In this document: positions 20,101-30,890 of the stretch, piece by piece
Layout of the letters: each line of letters begins with the position of its first letter
How positions within the stretch are numbered: position 1 is the first letter of the stretch
Made by a program: the position numbers and the translations under genes
Notes under the pieces: model-generated
What the model was told of the DNA's origin: nothing
Seen by the model: the letters and a program-made list of their open reading frames with translations, nothing else
The model's database searches: none
DNA from: Sycobia sp. Sy_11
Lineage: Eukaryota > Arthropoda > Insecta > Hymenoptera > Epichrysomallidae
Assembly (NCBI GenBank): GCA_018907035.1
Contig: JACCIC010000036.1
Coordinates: 1,657,001 to 1,721,000, forward strand
Length of the DNA: 64,000 nucleotides
Direction of reading: 5' to 3'

Positions 20101-23100
20101 AATCTGTACGAGCCGCATTCTGAACCTTTCCTTTCCTTCCTTTGGTACAATCGAGGTCACTTCCGGAACTATTCAGAACGACAAAAATGTAAAATTATAT
20201 ATAAAAACACTGGATTCTTTTTTGCTCGAATTACAGTTATTTGCCGTAATTCTATATGCTCAATCCCACCGCTGTCACCCAAAATCTATTGCGTGGGATA
20301 ACTCGCGCAGTCGACCGCGATATTAGTATAGAAGTGAGCGGTTAAATGAATAATACAAAAGGTTGTTTCAATTTAAATAAAAAAATCTTTAATAACACGT
20401 ATGATCGGTACAAAGAGCGGGGCCAGAATGAATTCGACCTTTTGTACTTTTTGGGGACGTTGCCCCCCCCCCCCATGTCTTGCGCGTTGCGAACGCTAGG
20501 AAGCTTGCGTGACAATTAATAGATTGGATGTATTTACTACTATACAAAATATTTAAATTATATAGGCGTAAATTGCATAGGTAGACGTAACAGCCTAATA
20601 ATTTGCAAAATTAACTTCCATTATATTCTTATTAAATTAATCTTCACAGGTCCAAGTTATCCAGTCATTATATGCTTGTGCAGCATATTACTGTTATTTG
20701 AAAATGACTAGATCGTTATCGGATCCAAAATTATTTCTATTCTAATATATTCGGATACATTGGCGACAATTTAAATGAGGGTACCGTATACTTGCGTATC
20801 GGTACTGTATGCACACTGACTGATACCACATGTATGAATTAAGTAGATAGCTAGTAAAAAGCAAGAACCAGTACCAGTAAAAGAACGTATTATATGTTAT
20901 AACTGTCTACCGGGCACGTAGCCACCGATTCGTAGCAGATTCATGTTATTATGGGCGCTTCACTTTTGATACTTTCTCGCACGACCGCTTGCGCGCAGAT
21001 CGCTATTTTAAGTTTGTTACGTATTAAAGACCATTTATACCAAATCTGTATGTTCTTTTTTAAATCACAATAGTCTTAAATTAACTTCTGCGCATCCAAT
21101 CCTACATAATATATATATACAGGTATTGAAGATACAACCAGATTTGTTTCATCGTTACAATTTCGATTTACATAATAATTGAAAAACAACACCGTTTCTA
21201 CAGCTCTTTAAAATATTATGCATCGACTATGCACGGGCATTAAGAAGTATTCATTACATATAATAAAGGGAATATATTGATTATTTATACTCATTTATTT
21301 TCGTTGGATTTTCCAATACGTTAACAAGAAAAGTAATCAAATAATTTATTTTATCAATATGATAACCTGCAAGCAAATCTCTCTCTATCTCTCTTTCTGA
21401 TAAGATCCTGATTTTCAGCTGTCCATATATGAATTTTTAAGTATTTGTAAATGGCACGTTTTTTGTAATAGATCTGTTATTCTAATAATATATATGTATT
21501 AAAAATAAAAATAATACTTTTTGTAAAAATATTTTATTGTATAAAGTAGTTGATAAATATATATTTTTCTTTAATGTAGACAATGTTTAATTTAACATAA
21601 ATTTGATCGTAATAATAAAATTTAAGCTTGTAACTACGTATGTTTAGAAAAATATAACATCCGACCCTCATGTGGGAACTTTAAAAAATTTTAATTCAAA
21701 TAAAAATATCGAGAGCCTACAGCTCGTATCAGTAAGCAATAAAGTGAATAGGTTTCAGTACGCAGAAGTACCTATCTCTTTATTTATCAAAACCAAATTC
21801 AGCTGCTCAGACTTCAAAAAATTTCTAAGTCGGTTCTTTATATGAAACTAACTCTTTATACAAAAATTCATATTCTTTAAATAAACGTTTATGAAAAATT
21901 CAATTCAATGTTTTACCTCAAATTAGTCAAAAATATTATTTATTATCATTAATTACAGAAAATGCTTATTTTGCGCGCTGTAACCTCAGGTTGCTCTCAT
22001 ATTGAGGTATATATTATAGCATGGATGTATTTGTGAGAAACTCATGTCATTGTAGCTTTTTTACGTATTGATAAACCATAGCCATGCAATGGTTTTACTT
22101 TTTGCTTATACGTTGAAAAGTGTAAAGTAACAGTATGCATTCTTTTACTGAAGGACTTTATATAAAGTCTAAAAAATTTTAACTTTTTCATAAAAAAGGG
22201 TATTTATGAAAAATACGTATATTACAAGAAAAAATTCTGTTGCATAAATTTACTTTCCCACATCAAAGCGGTTTAAAATAAAACCACTCAGACCAAAATA
22301 AATAATTGTTTACATGTTTTTTTATATATTTAGATATGTAAAAAGACTGAGGAAGCAAAAATTTCCATAGCGCATGTTACCATGTATATAAAAACTGTAT
22401 GTATAAAATGTTTTTTGAATAAAATTTTAAAATTAAATTCATTAATTTTGCATAATCATTCGCACAATCCTTCAATAACTATCATTCTTCTATTGCATGC
22501 AATGTTTATAATCTGAAGCTTTACCGATTCATTTCAATTTTTAAGATTCCATTATGATCGCAAACAACATAAGGGAGAGTAAGGTAAAGTGAATTGTTTG
22601 AATAGTTATTCATTGCTTGGTATTAATTTAAGTTGTAATCGTTATCAAAGCTAATAGTAAAATAAATCTAAAACAATTCGTTTATAACAAATTTAGTACA
22701 ATACTGCAATATATAATACTTATATTATAATTAAAATTAACTTAATATAATTAAAATTAATTTTGCATAAAGAGTAAATACGTATTTTCTTACTCATAAA
22801 TTATGTAATAAATTACTTTTATAAAGAATTTATTAACATTAATTTTCTATTATTTTTATATAGTTTTTACATGTACGTTCATTTTACTCTATTTCTCTCT
22901 GAATATGTCATACATAACAATGCACAACTATTGTCGCTTTTATTTTCGTACATAAACTGACATAATCATTAAATATCAAATCAATTGAGAACAAAATTAC
23001 TAATATATTATCTAGGCAATCATTCGGTTTATCTGTATATGTATTAAAACATACAAAACTGAAATGGAACATAAATGTTAACTTCTACCATTAATGTATA

Positions 23101-26100
23101 AAATGTCACGAAAATATATTGTTAAAATATTTTTATTTATTAATAAATGTTTTACTATTAGTGCGAACAAATATTGTATTTTTTAAATTTCAAAAATGTT
23201 TTGAGTACATCTTTGAAACATATGTGAAACTAAATTTCAAAGGCTTAGCACTATAATTTTCAATAATAAAGTTTTTTACGTAAATAAAAAATTAGTAAAG
23301 ATATAGTTATTATTAGAAAATTATTATATCTAGTATGACAGAATATTTATAAATAATTTACATAGTTCTAAACCTTTGATTTCTTCTATAATATGTAATC
23401 AATATAATATCATTTTTGAAAATAATTTTTATTCATAAATAATTAAGCAATATAAAATAGAATGTAATATTTTTCAATAATAGTTCATTTTAAAAATAAG
23501 AAATATATATTAAAAATTCAAAATACCTAATTACTTTAGCTGAATTCAAGTAGTTCTAACGCGACTTCCGAATCAGAGAGAACAGCTCATACTTCTATAT
23601 CTCATAATCTCACTGATTATTCTTAAATTATACCTATTCAACCCTTCTCCGTCCCCATAGTTTTCTACAATTCTTTTTCATCTTTCATAGTTCCTATAGT
23701 ATCTTGGCTCTTTTATCATACTTCAATTTCTGTGTATATTTGCCCTCTTTTGAATCCGTAGCCAGGCCATTTCGTTCAAAAAAACTTTTTGATGCTTTCC
23801 CTGTTTCATACCTCTCTTAGCGCCTTCAGAACTAGCACCCCCCTTTAATTAAATTACCCTTAAATTATATTAATATTCCTTAAATTTTCTCTTAATAATA
23901 AAAGTGCCTGCTCTGTTAAAGTTATCTCTTTCCAATTATCTTTTTTATATTCTTCTTTGCCAGTTGGAGTGCTGTTTATTCCTAGTGTCAGCTTCACATA
24001 GATTCTCTGCGTCTCAGAATTCTTCCGTTTGCTTCATTCACATATTTTACCCCACAAAGCCTTTCTATTATAACCGTCATCTTGAATAAATGAAGCCTAT
24101 CTTTCACAGAGATAATTTTTACCTTCATCCCTAGACTGCGTTGGTTACTTTTCTTACTCTTTCTACTATTTTGTTAATATTCGCTCCATAAAAGTTACCT
24201 GCCGGAAACCAGAAGTCTAGATACTTGTACATATTTACCATTTTCAGCTCTCTTCTCCTACACTATCATTTATAAATTTCTGTCCCGCGTTCTCTGCGAA
24301 TACCATTACCTTCGTCTCTAGCCAATTTGTCTCTAACTTATTTCTTTTACTCAATTTATTGAAGTCCTTTAACATCTCTCCTAACACTCCTGGCGTATCC
24401 GCTACGGCTCTAACATTCTTTACATGAAAGAATTTTTCAGTATATTTGAACCACATTTTTAAACAATGCTTCTCATATTCTTATTCCTTTTAATTGATTA
24501 ATCATAAGCTTCCTATATACCATATCGAAGAAAAATTATGTTATATATGGAGGAAACATGATCCCTGGTTTCTCTTTTCTTTCTAAACCCTATTTAATTT
24601 TCTCCTATTTTATTATTTCTTTTCAGCCAAAATCTCAATCTTTTTTCCAGTATTAACGTGTGTAATTTCTATTCTATACCCGAACGAAAAACTTCTCTGC
24701 AATTTTTCATCTCTTTCTCCTCCTTTTCTATTTTCATCTAAGTCTATTAGCCCCAGCTGTTTTCGATCACTGTATTTCCCCCTAGAATAGTTTGAACGGC
24801 TTTATCCACTTTTCTGTTTCACTATTTACCCATCCCCTTTTCCTTCTTTTTGTCCTACCACCTTGGAGAGCTTCCCAGAATCTGTCAGATTTATATTAAT
24901 TTCCAATCGTTTCCGTTTTTTCTTTTATCTTCCTTACTTTCACTCATATCCTAAGCATTATGTTTATTGCAGATCAAATCATCATGGCTGTCACTTTAAT
25001 GTCCTATTTCCTTTTTAACTTGTTCTTTGTATATTAAATTTCATAATTTATCCTACTTTTTCATGCATAATTTTTTTATGTTTTAAAGTAGCCATCCCTT
25101 TCCTCTATATGATCACTCTGATCTTTAACAAAATTTAACTCCCACTCTAATCATCAAATACTCTTAATTACTCTGTATCATCTTTCCTGCGCTTCTAGAT
25201 TTCTGTTTTACCTCTAACATACTCCTGTATTCTATTTTGACATTATTTGCTTACCTTAATCTGTACGTTTTTCTTTGCTTTCTTCCTTCTCCCTTTTCTA
25301 TTTATTTTCGATATTACTTCAACTGAGATATGACCCGATTCTATTCTACGTTCCATTTTGAAGTCTGTTCTGGCTTTATTCCTTAGTTATCTGAGCCAGT
25401 CTTGCACTTGTTTTTCTATTTCCGTTCAATCTTTCTCAATCCGTATGACAATTTCGTATGTTGTACCCTTTCTTTTGAATAACTCGATTTTCTTGAATGA
25501 TTCCATGTATACTAGTCTTGAAAGACATTTTGAAGAACGGTCTTCAATAACTCTTGTTTTTTTATGTACATTTCAATACTCGTTAATTTTATTTAAATTA
25601 ATAAATATTTTTATCGGCCTTGTAATTTTTATAATGTAATATATGATACTAAAATAATGACAGTCAGTCAATCTTGTTTATTATTACCTCCGAAGAATCT
25701 GAACTAGAACTTATGACTAAAAATAAAATAATGTTGGATTACAAATTAAAATTAATAAAAAAGTAAAAATAAAAATAGAAATAAACATTATAAAAATAAG
25801 TTATTTTCTACGTTAGTAAAGAACATCGTGACTCCCTCATCACCTTAAATTAAAAATTTTCCTTTATTGTCCGGCGATTTAAAACATTTCCCGTTAATTT
25901 TCTTATAATGTTTTTACTTCCTCTAGTATCTTTTTTCTTACCGTTTAAATCGTTGTTTTTCTGATTTTTTACTTCTCTTGCCAAAAATTATATAGTTTCG
26001 TTTAGCGTTTTTATTATATATCTTAGGTATCTTTTTTACTTTTTTCTTCCATTCCTCTCTCAAGTTTCTGCTAGTGCATGGCCTCCTTCCTCTCCGCGTT

Positions 26101-26818
26101 CTTACCAGTTACTAATTCCTTTCCAGTTACTTATGCTTTCCTCGCTACCGCACTCATCCATATTTTTTTAGACTCTTCATATTTTTTATCTATTCGTCAC
26201 ATTTAGAACTATTGAAATAAGCTACTGTCTTAAATTCATACTGTTGAGGATAAAAAGTTTTTTCACGGATCCTCTTTTGCGCCTCTTCTTTCCATCACCC
26301 AGTTTTTGATTATTTATCTCGGCTTGTATGTTGTCTCAATTGCCAGTCATCCCACCATCTTATCTATGCGATACTAGCCTTTTTAAGTTTTTATTCTCTC
26401 CACTTTTTACTCCACTCTATTGGAGTTTCCAACAAAATGTTCTTTTCCAAGTTTTATTTTATTTTTTGCATTTTCATCTACCCTTACTTCTGCATATTTT
26501 TGCTCGTGATTCTTAGTCGGATTTCAACATTAAATTAATTTGAGTAAGATTTTGAACAAATTCGAAACGATTTAATTTCGTATAATTATTATTATTATAA
26601 ATGTTCTTAATTATTTCAGTTTATAAACAACACAATAATTTGAATCATTCTCCTTTGGTAATTTCTCTAATCTATCTTTTGATTAACTATAATATATATT
26701 TAAAAATCATGAGTTGAAAATAAAAATAAAAGAATTATTTTCAAAAAAAAGTGTATTTTTAAGGTAACTGTACTAATGACTAACTATATAACAGTAATCC
26801 AAGAATAACAGTCTTAAC

Positions 26819-26882
<64 letters not shown>

Positions 26883-28334
26883 TCTATATGCTCTGTAACT
26901 AATCTCTTATCTAGTAAAAGATTTAGTCTTTTACAAATTGTTTTTAAAGCGATTGCAGTTGTTAACTATAAAACTAATAATGAAAGAATTGATTGTTATA
27001 TAACATGTTGTATTTTTCAAAATCATTTAAATTCTTAAAAATTATATTTTGAATATGTACTGTGACGGAATTGTGACTCTTAGTGCATCTTTTTTAGCAT
27101 ATTTCGGTACTGTACATTTAGCATATTTGATATTTTCTTTCATTGTTAATGTTGTAAATAATAATTTATATATATTTTGTGTTAGTAATATTATTTTAAA
27201 AATACAATCAAGCGACAATTAGTTGCTATTTGAAGATTCAAAGTGCTAAAAAATTGCAGAATATGACTGCGGAAAGAAGCAGTTATTTATTAGTACATTT
27301 ATTTTGCGCAAGAAAAATACTGATAAAAAAGTAAACGTTGAAAGTGATACATCCGGTATATCGGTACAGGCGATAAGGAGCAGCCCGTGCCGGATGTCAA
27401 TCGTGTAAAGCAGCGTCTGAAAGAGCTGTACGACTTCAAGACCGAAGCCGAGTGGCCGAAGCGTGTACGAAATCCGTCCCGCGAGATCCTTTGGATCAGC
27501 AAGAGCAGCAGCGAGGACGACAAAAGCCAACGGTCGCAGCAGTCGCAGCCGCCGGCGGTGGCCGCGGCGTCCGCCGGGGCGGAAGCCGTCGACAGCCGCG
27601 CGGAGCAGACCGAGCCGGCGAGATCCGTGCGCCGCGGTAGCCCGAGCCTCGAGCTCGACGAGCTCTCGCCCGACGGCCGGGTCGCCGTCCAGCCGCAGCC
27701 GCCCGGCGAGCATCGCGTCCTCGCCAATAAGCGCCGGCTGCCGGCGCGACCGTCGTTCCGCGGCACGGGCGACCCCCCCGGCGCCGAGCAGGACGTCTTC
27801 GAGCCGATCAACGCCGACGACGAGCGACTGCGCGAGCTCCAGCGGAGGGGGCAGCTGCAGCGGCTGCTGCTGCATCGCTACAGCGATCAGGGCCGCGGCG
27901 GCGGCCCCGCCGACGAGGACGCGAAGGACAGCCGGCGCCAGCGCAGAACCTGCTCGGACGACTACGAGAATCCGTCGCGGCGAGGGGGCGGCGGGGACGA
28001 GACCGGCGTCGCGTCGGCGCCGGCGCGGGCGGCCGCTCCGAGGCTCGTCAGGCAGGCGCGAGTCGCCGCCGGCGTCGTTGGCTCGGCCTCCTTTTACAAT
28101 CCCCAGGCGAGCAGGAGGGGCAGGAGCGTCGAGCTCGCGAGCGGCAGCGGGCGCGTCGAGGTGTCGCACAGAAGGGCGCTCAGCCAATACGACTCGAGGC
28201 GGACGAAAGCGGGGGCTGCTCACTGGGAGACGGTCGTCGGCTCTTGGCTGCCGCCGATACCGCCTGCTAATGTCAAAGAGTTCACGGCTGGACAAAGAGT
28301 CAACAACGTCATATATAACGTGTACCTTGCTTAA
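7010..28334 (+). CDS. Unrecognised basic, low-complexity protein, 3 exons
   Basis: Exons 7010-7292, 9408-10037 and 27370-28334 (stop TAA) join in phase (both junctions phase 1) to 1878 bases, 625 residues plus stop. The first exon opens in phase 0 with no start codon, so the 5' part is missing or is the gene ending at 6469. Exon 1 is Ser/Arg-rich, then ordered (DSLKKYTERRVELRR, SSWIPLTKNLLRSYIP). Exon 2 has MGKIKWLPMLRRNTNCIPEH and a Trp/Arg segment (SRWNERCINFTDPSRLNSYR), then an acidic, Pro/Ser tail. Exon 3 opens with VKQRLKELYDFKTEAEWPKR, then a long Arg/Gly/Ala-rich region likely to be disordered, ending VIYNVYLA. I recognise no family. The exons are strikingly GC-rich against the AT-rich introns; exon 3 is the most extreme. 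Intron 2 is 17.3 kb. AATAAA occurs at 28789-28794. Confidence 0.68.
7293..9407 (+). other. Intron 1 of the basic-protein gene
   Basis: AT-rich; no coding exon is seen apart from the flanking ones. A (TA)n tract lies at 8669-8719. The acceptor CGCCAG|TCC at 9407/9408 has a poor pyrimidine tract. It was chosen because it is the AG that keeps the frame open after the in-frame TAA at 9395 and matches phase 1. Confidence 0.55.
8669..8719. repeat. (TA)n microsatellite
   Basis: About 50 bases of uninterrupted AT repeat within an intron. Confidence 0.95.
10806..10885 (-). other. Possible tRNA-derived relic
   Basis: Read on the minus strand, the stretch has a box-B-like element near GGATTTTATCC and an order of blocks (TTACCAGCTGACACC, then ATTACGCTATCGCAG on the plus strand) that resembles the reverse complement of a tRNA or tRNA-derived SINE head. 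It cannot fold as a functional tRNA by eye. Confidence 0.25.
12669..12723. repeat. (GA)n microsatellite
   Basis: Uninterrupted GA dinucleotides within the long intron. Confidence 0.95.
13610..13631 (-). terminator. RNA polymerase III terminator
   Basis: On the minus strand the tRNA 3' end is followed by AG and then runs of seven and more T (A-runs on the plus strand at 13624-13630 and 13610-13622), the usual Pol III stop signal. Confidence 0.85.
13632..13703 (-). tRNA. tRNA-Glu (UUC)
   Basis: On the minus strand, 72 bases with discriminator A. The 7-bp acceptor stem is TCCCGTA/TACGGGA. Box A is intact (GGTCTAGTGGCTAGG) and box B is canonical (GGTTCGATTCC). The anticodon stem is CCTGG/CCAGG, with loop CTTTCAC and anticodon TTC. 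The arrangement and sequence match animal glutamate tRNA genes. It lies antisense inside the 17.3-kb intron of the basic-protein gene and would be transcribed by RNA polymerase III from its internal promoter. A T-run follows within two bases. Confidence 0.97.
13704..17090. other. AT-rich intron; T-rich block, possible retroelement decay
   Basis: No gene can be supported. From about 14540 to 17000 the plus strand becomes T-rich with short scattered minus-strand frames (the longest near 14676-14888). This is a composition seen when an A-rich retroelement lies on the minus strand. The gypsy remnant at 17.9-18.8 kb is close by on that strand, so this may be its decayed 3' part. No conserved motif confirms that. 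Confidence 0.3.
17094..17179. repeat. (CT)n-(TA)n compound microsatellite
   Basis: CT repeats (17094-17128) run into TA repeats (17129-17179), followed by a short irregular CTGT/CTAT-rich stretch. Confidence 0.93.
17796..17840 (-). pseudogene. tRNA-Glu-like 3'-half fragment
   Basis: The plus strand here aligns with the intact tRNA-Glu of this window from the acceptor 3' strand through the T arm to the anticodon stem. Shared blocks are CCCGT, AATCGA, GAGC, TCCT and GTGAA, with about nine substitutions and a one-base insertion over some 43 positions. The 5' half (box A) is not recognisable. It is longer than a retroviral primer-binding site and lies just beyond the 3' end of a gypsy integrase remnant. 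A tRNA pseudogene or a tRNA-derived SINE head are the alternatives. Confidence 0.55.
17900..18740 (-). mobile_element. Decayed Ty3/gypsy retrotransposon, integrase region
   Basis: Minus strand. At 18733-18494 a frame contains LIRKYHETPIGEHRGINKIY followed by DYCWSNMRMDV. This is the His-His zinc-binding region and the following helix of a Ty3/gypsy integrase; the usual two cysteines come after its end. Frames at 18182-17913 contain HHMLTAYLKQYL and WSEWLGACQHSYN, then YTAHELVY, matching the end of the integrase core and the start of its C-terminal part. Between them the frame is broken by stops and shifts. The element is not functional. Scattered minus-strand frames up to about 20330 (for example 19947-19651) may be its upstream part, but I could not assign protease or reverse transcriptase, and I found no LTR pair. 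Confidence 0.72.
18741..20330 (-). mobile_element. Probable upstream part of the gypsy remnant
   Basis: The plus strand stays T-rich and minus-strand frames without recognised motifs continue (19947-19651 is the longest). The position upstream of the integrase remnant and the same base composition suggest retroelement origin. The limits are uncertain. Confidence 0.35.
20331..23590. other. AT-rich intron, nothing recognised
   Basis: Only an AATAAA-containing stretch with a C-run (20465-20474) and general AT-rich sequence are seen. No reading frame, tRNA or repeat structure can be supported. Confidence 0.5.
23600..26520 (-). mobile_element. Decayed non-LTR (LINE) retrotransposon
   Basis: Minus strand. 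At 24456-24244 a frame includes GEMLKDFNKLSKRNKLE and ETKVMVFAENAGQK. A shifted frame downstream (about 24235-24140) reads YKYLDFWFPAGNF, then INKIVERVRKVTNA. This order matches the segment after the catalytic YADD box of insect LINE reverse transcriptases: thumb helix, KTKVMVF block, then the FKYLGF block. The YADD position itself is degraded (VKNVRAVAD). The flanking 3 kb keep the same strong pyrimidine bias on the plus strand with no intact frame, so the outer limits are approximate. An inverted-repeat half element (25590-25880) lies inside. Confidence 0.65.
25590..25880. repeat. Half copy of the inverted-repeat family
   Basis: It begins TAAATTAATAAATATTTTTATCGG and continues with TAAAATAATGACAGTCAG, TTGTTTA, a CTCCGAAGAATCTGAAC segment, an A-rich (AAAAT)n stretch, TTAGTAAAGAACA, CCTTAAATT and GTCCGGCG. 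This is the same order of blocks as the left arm at 46921-47200. No opposite arm is found nearby. Confidence 0.7.
26821..26880. repeat. (TA)n microsatellite
   Basis: About 60 bases of TA repeat, some 490 bases upstream of the last exon of the basic-protein gene. Confidence 0.95.
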
Positions 28335-29034
28335 GTCAATTGGTCGTTCTGATCATATACGAGTCCTTCTGTTATATTATATTTTAAAAAGTCTCCTTTT
28401 AGAAAACGATCGAGCAAAGAAAACAACCTAATATTACATCTAATTTGCCCTCGCGCGCCAATTGTATTGTTGTCGGACAACAAGCCACAGCGGGGAGTTG
28501 ATCCGATTTAATTTTTATATTTAATTGATATCTTGCGGTGGAACATGAAAATTTGCTTTATATTTTTTATAATTATGCAGTTATTTTATAATTATTTTTT
28601 TAAAGCTTAAAATGTCGTGATAATTTTAAATTTACCATACGTGCCATGATTACATCAGTGCACCACAGAAAATCTGGTTGTTTAAAAATAAAAATAATAA
28701 CGATTATCAAGTACATCTGTAAAATAACCGCTGTATGACGGAACACCCACTGCAAATCAGTACACCTCTCGATGTAGCAGAAAGGGCAAATAAATAAAAC
28801 ACAACTATTTTTCAGTATAGAAAACGCCAACGTGATTTGACGTAAAAAATCCCTTCGGACAACTACAGTTGAATAAGGTTTTTTGTTTACGACGCGAGTT
28901 GAGCTTCTATCCCTTGCGCGTCCGGATAATTCTCTGGCCGGCGGATTATCGCGGTGTCGTCCGTCTTGAACGCGCATGCGCGCTCAGTGCAGAGAAAAAA
29001 TTACGCGTCTGCTCCACTCGTCAATGATGATTCG
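28335..29034. other. 3' flank and promoter-like GC patch
   Basis: 3' UTR of the basic-protein gene, with a possible poly(A) signal at 28789-28794, followed by a GC-rich patch from about 28890 to 29030. Minus-strand frames here look accidental. Confidence 0.5.
28968..28992 (+). promoter_or_regulatory. NRF1-type palindrome and initiator-like site
   Basis: A GCGCATGCGC palindrome (the core of the NRF1/Ewg binding consensus) is followed after a few bases by CTCAGTGC, which resembles an insect initiator (TCAGT). The setting is a GC-rich patch in AT-rich DNA between the end of one gene and unassigned plus-strand sequence. A transcription start here is an inference. Confidence 0.4.
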
Positions 29035-29200
29035 ATGCATATCCGCACATATATACATAAGCAATTTGTCGCAAACAGTATACGTATAACATCATGCAAA
29101 ATGCTAGGTCGTGTGACGAGCACGAAAGCAACTTCCCGAGACGTTACGTCTGCAGAATCTCTATTACAATGTGGAATTTTCAATCAATCAGAAGTACAGG
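29035..29200 (+). CDS. Possible first coding exon, unrecognised
   Basis: An ATG at 29035, about 50 bases after the initiator-like site, opens a frame containing KMLGRVTSTKATSRDV and ending near a weak donor (ACAG|GTCTTG, phase 1). It is Arg/Ser/Thr-rich, which could suit a mitochondrial presequence. No downstream exon could be joined to it with confidence. It may equally be chance. Confidence 0.2.
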
Positions 29201-29615
29201 GTCTTGACACATTTACATTATTTTTATAGGCACTCGAATGAGATATAATAACATAATAAAAATGTATACCGCAGACTGGTTGTCCGACTATTTTATCGTT
29301 TTTTTTTGTTTTTCCTTTTTTTACACGGATAGCTATAACTTATTTACTACCCTTACTGTGCAACTCAATTTATAACAATAAATGAACAAAAAATCTACTT
29401 TGGAATCACAGCATCATACATTAAATCGAGGTCTATTAGCTTGTAGTGCGTCTTCTGTCATACGATAATGTTTAATTTTCAATCATGTATTGCAATAATA
29501 CATTGAGATAATTTGAAATCAAAATTATATTTTTAATAATTGTCAATATTTAATAATTACTTCACAAATTATTTTAAATTTTTATTTACATGCAATTGAA
29601 TAATATTTGAATGTA

Positions 29616-30888
29616 CGTGGGTCATTTGATAAGTACCTAGCCTGTAAATGAAAACACAATTTTACAAAAAAAAAATTTATTTTTCAATGTAGACTCCTTC
29701 TAGTTGAATACAGTTGGTCTAGCGCTATTCCCGTTGAAAAATGTTTGCTCTTGCTCCGCAAAGTAGGCCTTCGTGACGGCCATTATTTCGTTATTGGAGT
29801 GGAATCTCTTCCCGGAGAGCGAATTTTTTAGGTTCGGAAACAAAACAAAAGTCGCACGGAGCCAAATCTGGAGAATACGGTGGATGGAACCGTAGTTCGT
29901 AGCGTAATTCGACCAATTTAGTCGTGGCAGAAGTGTGAACCGGTGCATTATCGTGGTGGAAAAGCACTTGCTTTTTAGACACATGGGGCTGTTTTTCTTT
30001 TAACACGGCGTCAAATCGGCTCAATTGTTAGATGTAGTACTGTCCTGTGACTGTTTGCCCTTCTCCAGATAGTCAATAAAAATCGCACCTTGAGAATCCC
30101 AGAAAACAGTGGCCATCACCTTTCCGGGCGGCAGGGCCGTCTTCGCCTTTTTCGAAGCAGGTTCATCGGGTAAGGTCCACTGTTTTGACTGCTCCTTGGT
30201 TTCTGGAGTGTAGTAGCGAATTAATGTTTCGTCGACGGTCATTTAACGATGCAAAAAGTCTTTTCGATTTCGATTAAAGAGCTCCAAAAAATGCTCTGAA
30301 CTGGTCACACGGATGCGCTTGTTGTCTGCAGTCAGCAAACGCGGCACCCTCCTTGTTGGCAGCTTTCTCGTGCCTAAACTCTCATGTACGACATGCCACA
30401 CGCGTTCTTCTGAGATGCCTACAATCGCAGCTATATCTCGTGCACCTTTAATCGGCGATCTGACAAACCAATATCGTGGATTTTTGTCACGTTTTCCTAC
30501 ATAGTGGCTGTTTTCGGAGCACCTGGGCGTCGTGGATCATCAAAAACCGACGTACGAATACGTTGAAACTCGTTGTACCAAAATTTAACGGTCGCTATCG
30601 AAGGAGAAGCATTTTCATGTACTGCATCCAAGCGTTCTTTAATTTCACTGCCCGATTTCCATTCCAAAAACAAGAATCCAATTACCGACCGATATTGATC
30701 TTTCTCCATTTTTTCAAAAATCAGCGGACACGCTTGCTTTCATACGGTCTCAAAAATAAACTACAACTACGATCCAGCTAAAATTTCGTCTGTAATAGTT
30801 TACAAGAAAATACTAGACTGTAGTGTATTTCTGGTATGATAGTGGCACTATCTGGTGGTGAGGCTAGATACTTATCAAATGACGCACA
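29616..30888 (-). mobile_element. Mariner transposon, decayed, with both termini
   Basis: A 1273-bp element flanked by TA on both sides (29614-29615 and 30889-30890). Inverted termini share GTCATTTGATAAGTA(C/T)CTAGCCT. The transposase is on the minus strand. The N-terminal part at 30709-30497 (MEKDQYRSVIGFLFLEWKSG and a paired helix-turn-helix region) is followed by frames at 30242-30021 (TVDETLI and PGKVMATVFWDSQGAIFIDY) and 30024-29791 (HHDNAPVH and HPPYSPDLAPCDF). All three catalytic Asp of the D,D,D triad can be found, but 32 residues separate the last two instead of the 34 usual for mariner. Frameshifts and stops break the gene. The motifs point to the irritans-like mariners. It cannot move by itself but could be mobilised in trans. 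Confidence 0.93.
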
Positions 30889-30890
30889 TA

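Noticed and set aside
27246..28295. 349-codon minus-strand frame opposite exon 3 of the basic-protein gene
   Set aside because: The plus strand has an acceptor, matching phase with the previous exon and a natural stop. The antisense frame is a by-product of extreme GC content.
28600..28977. 125-codon minus-strand frame next to the promoter-like patch
   Set aside because: Mostly hydrophobic AT-derived sequence with no ATG near the patch and no recognised domain.
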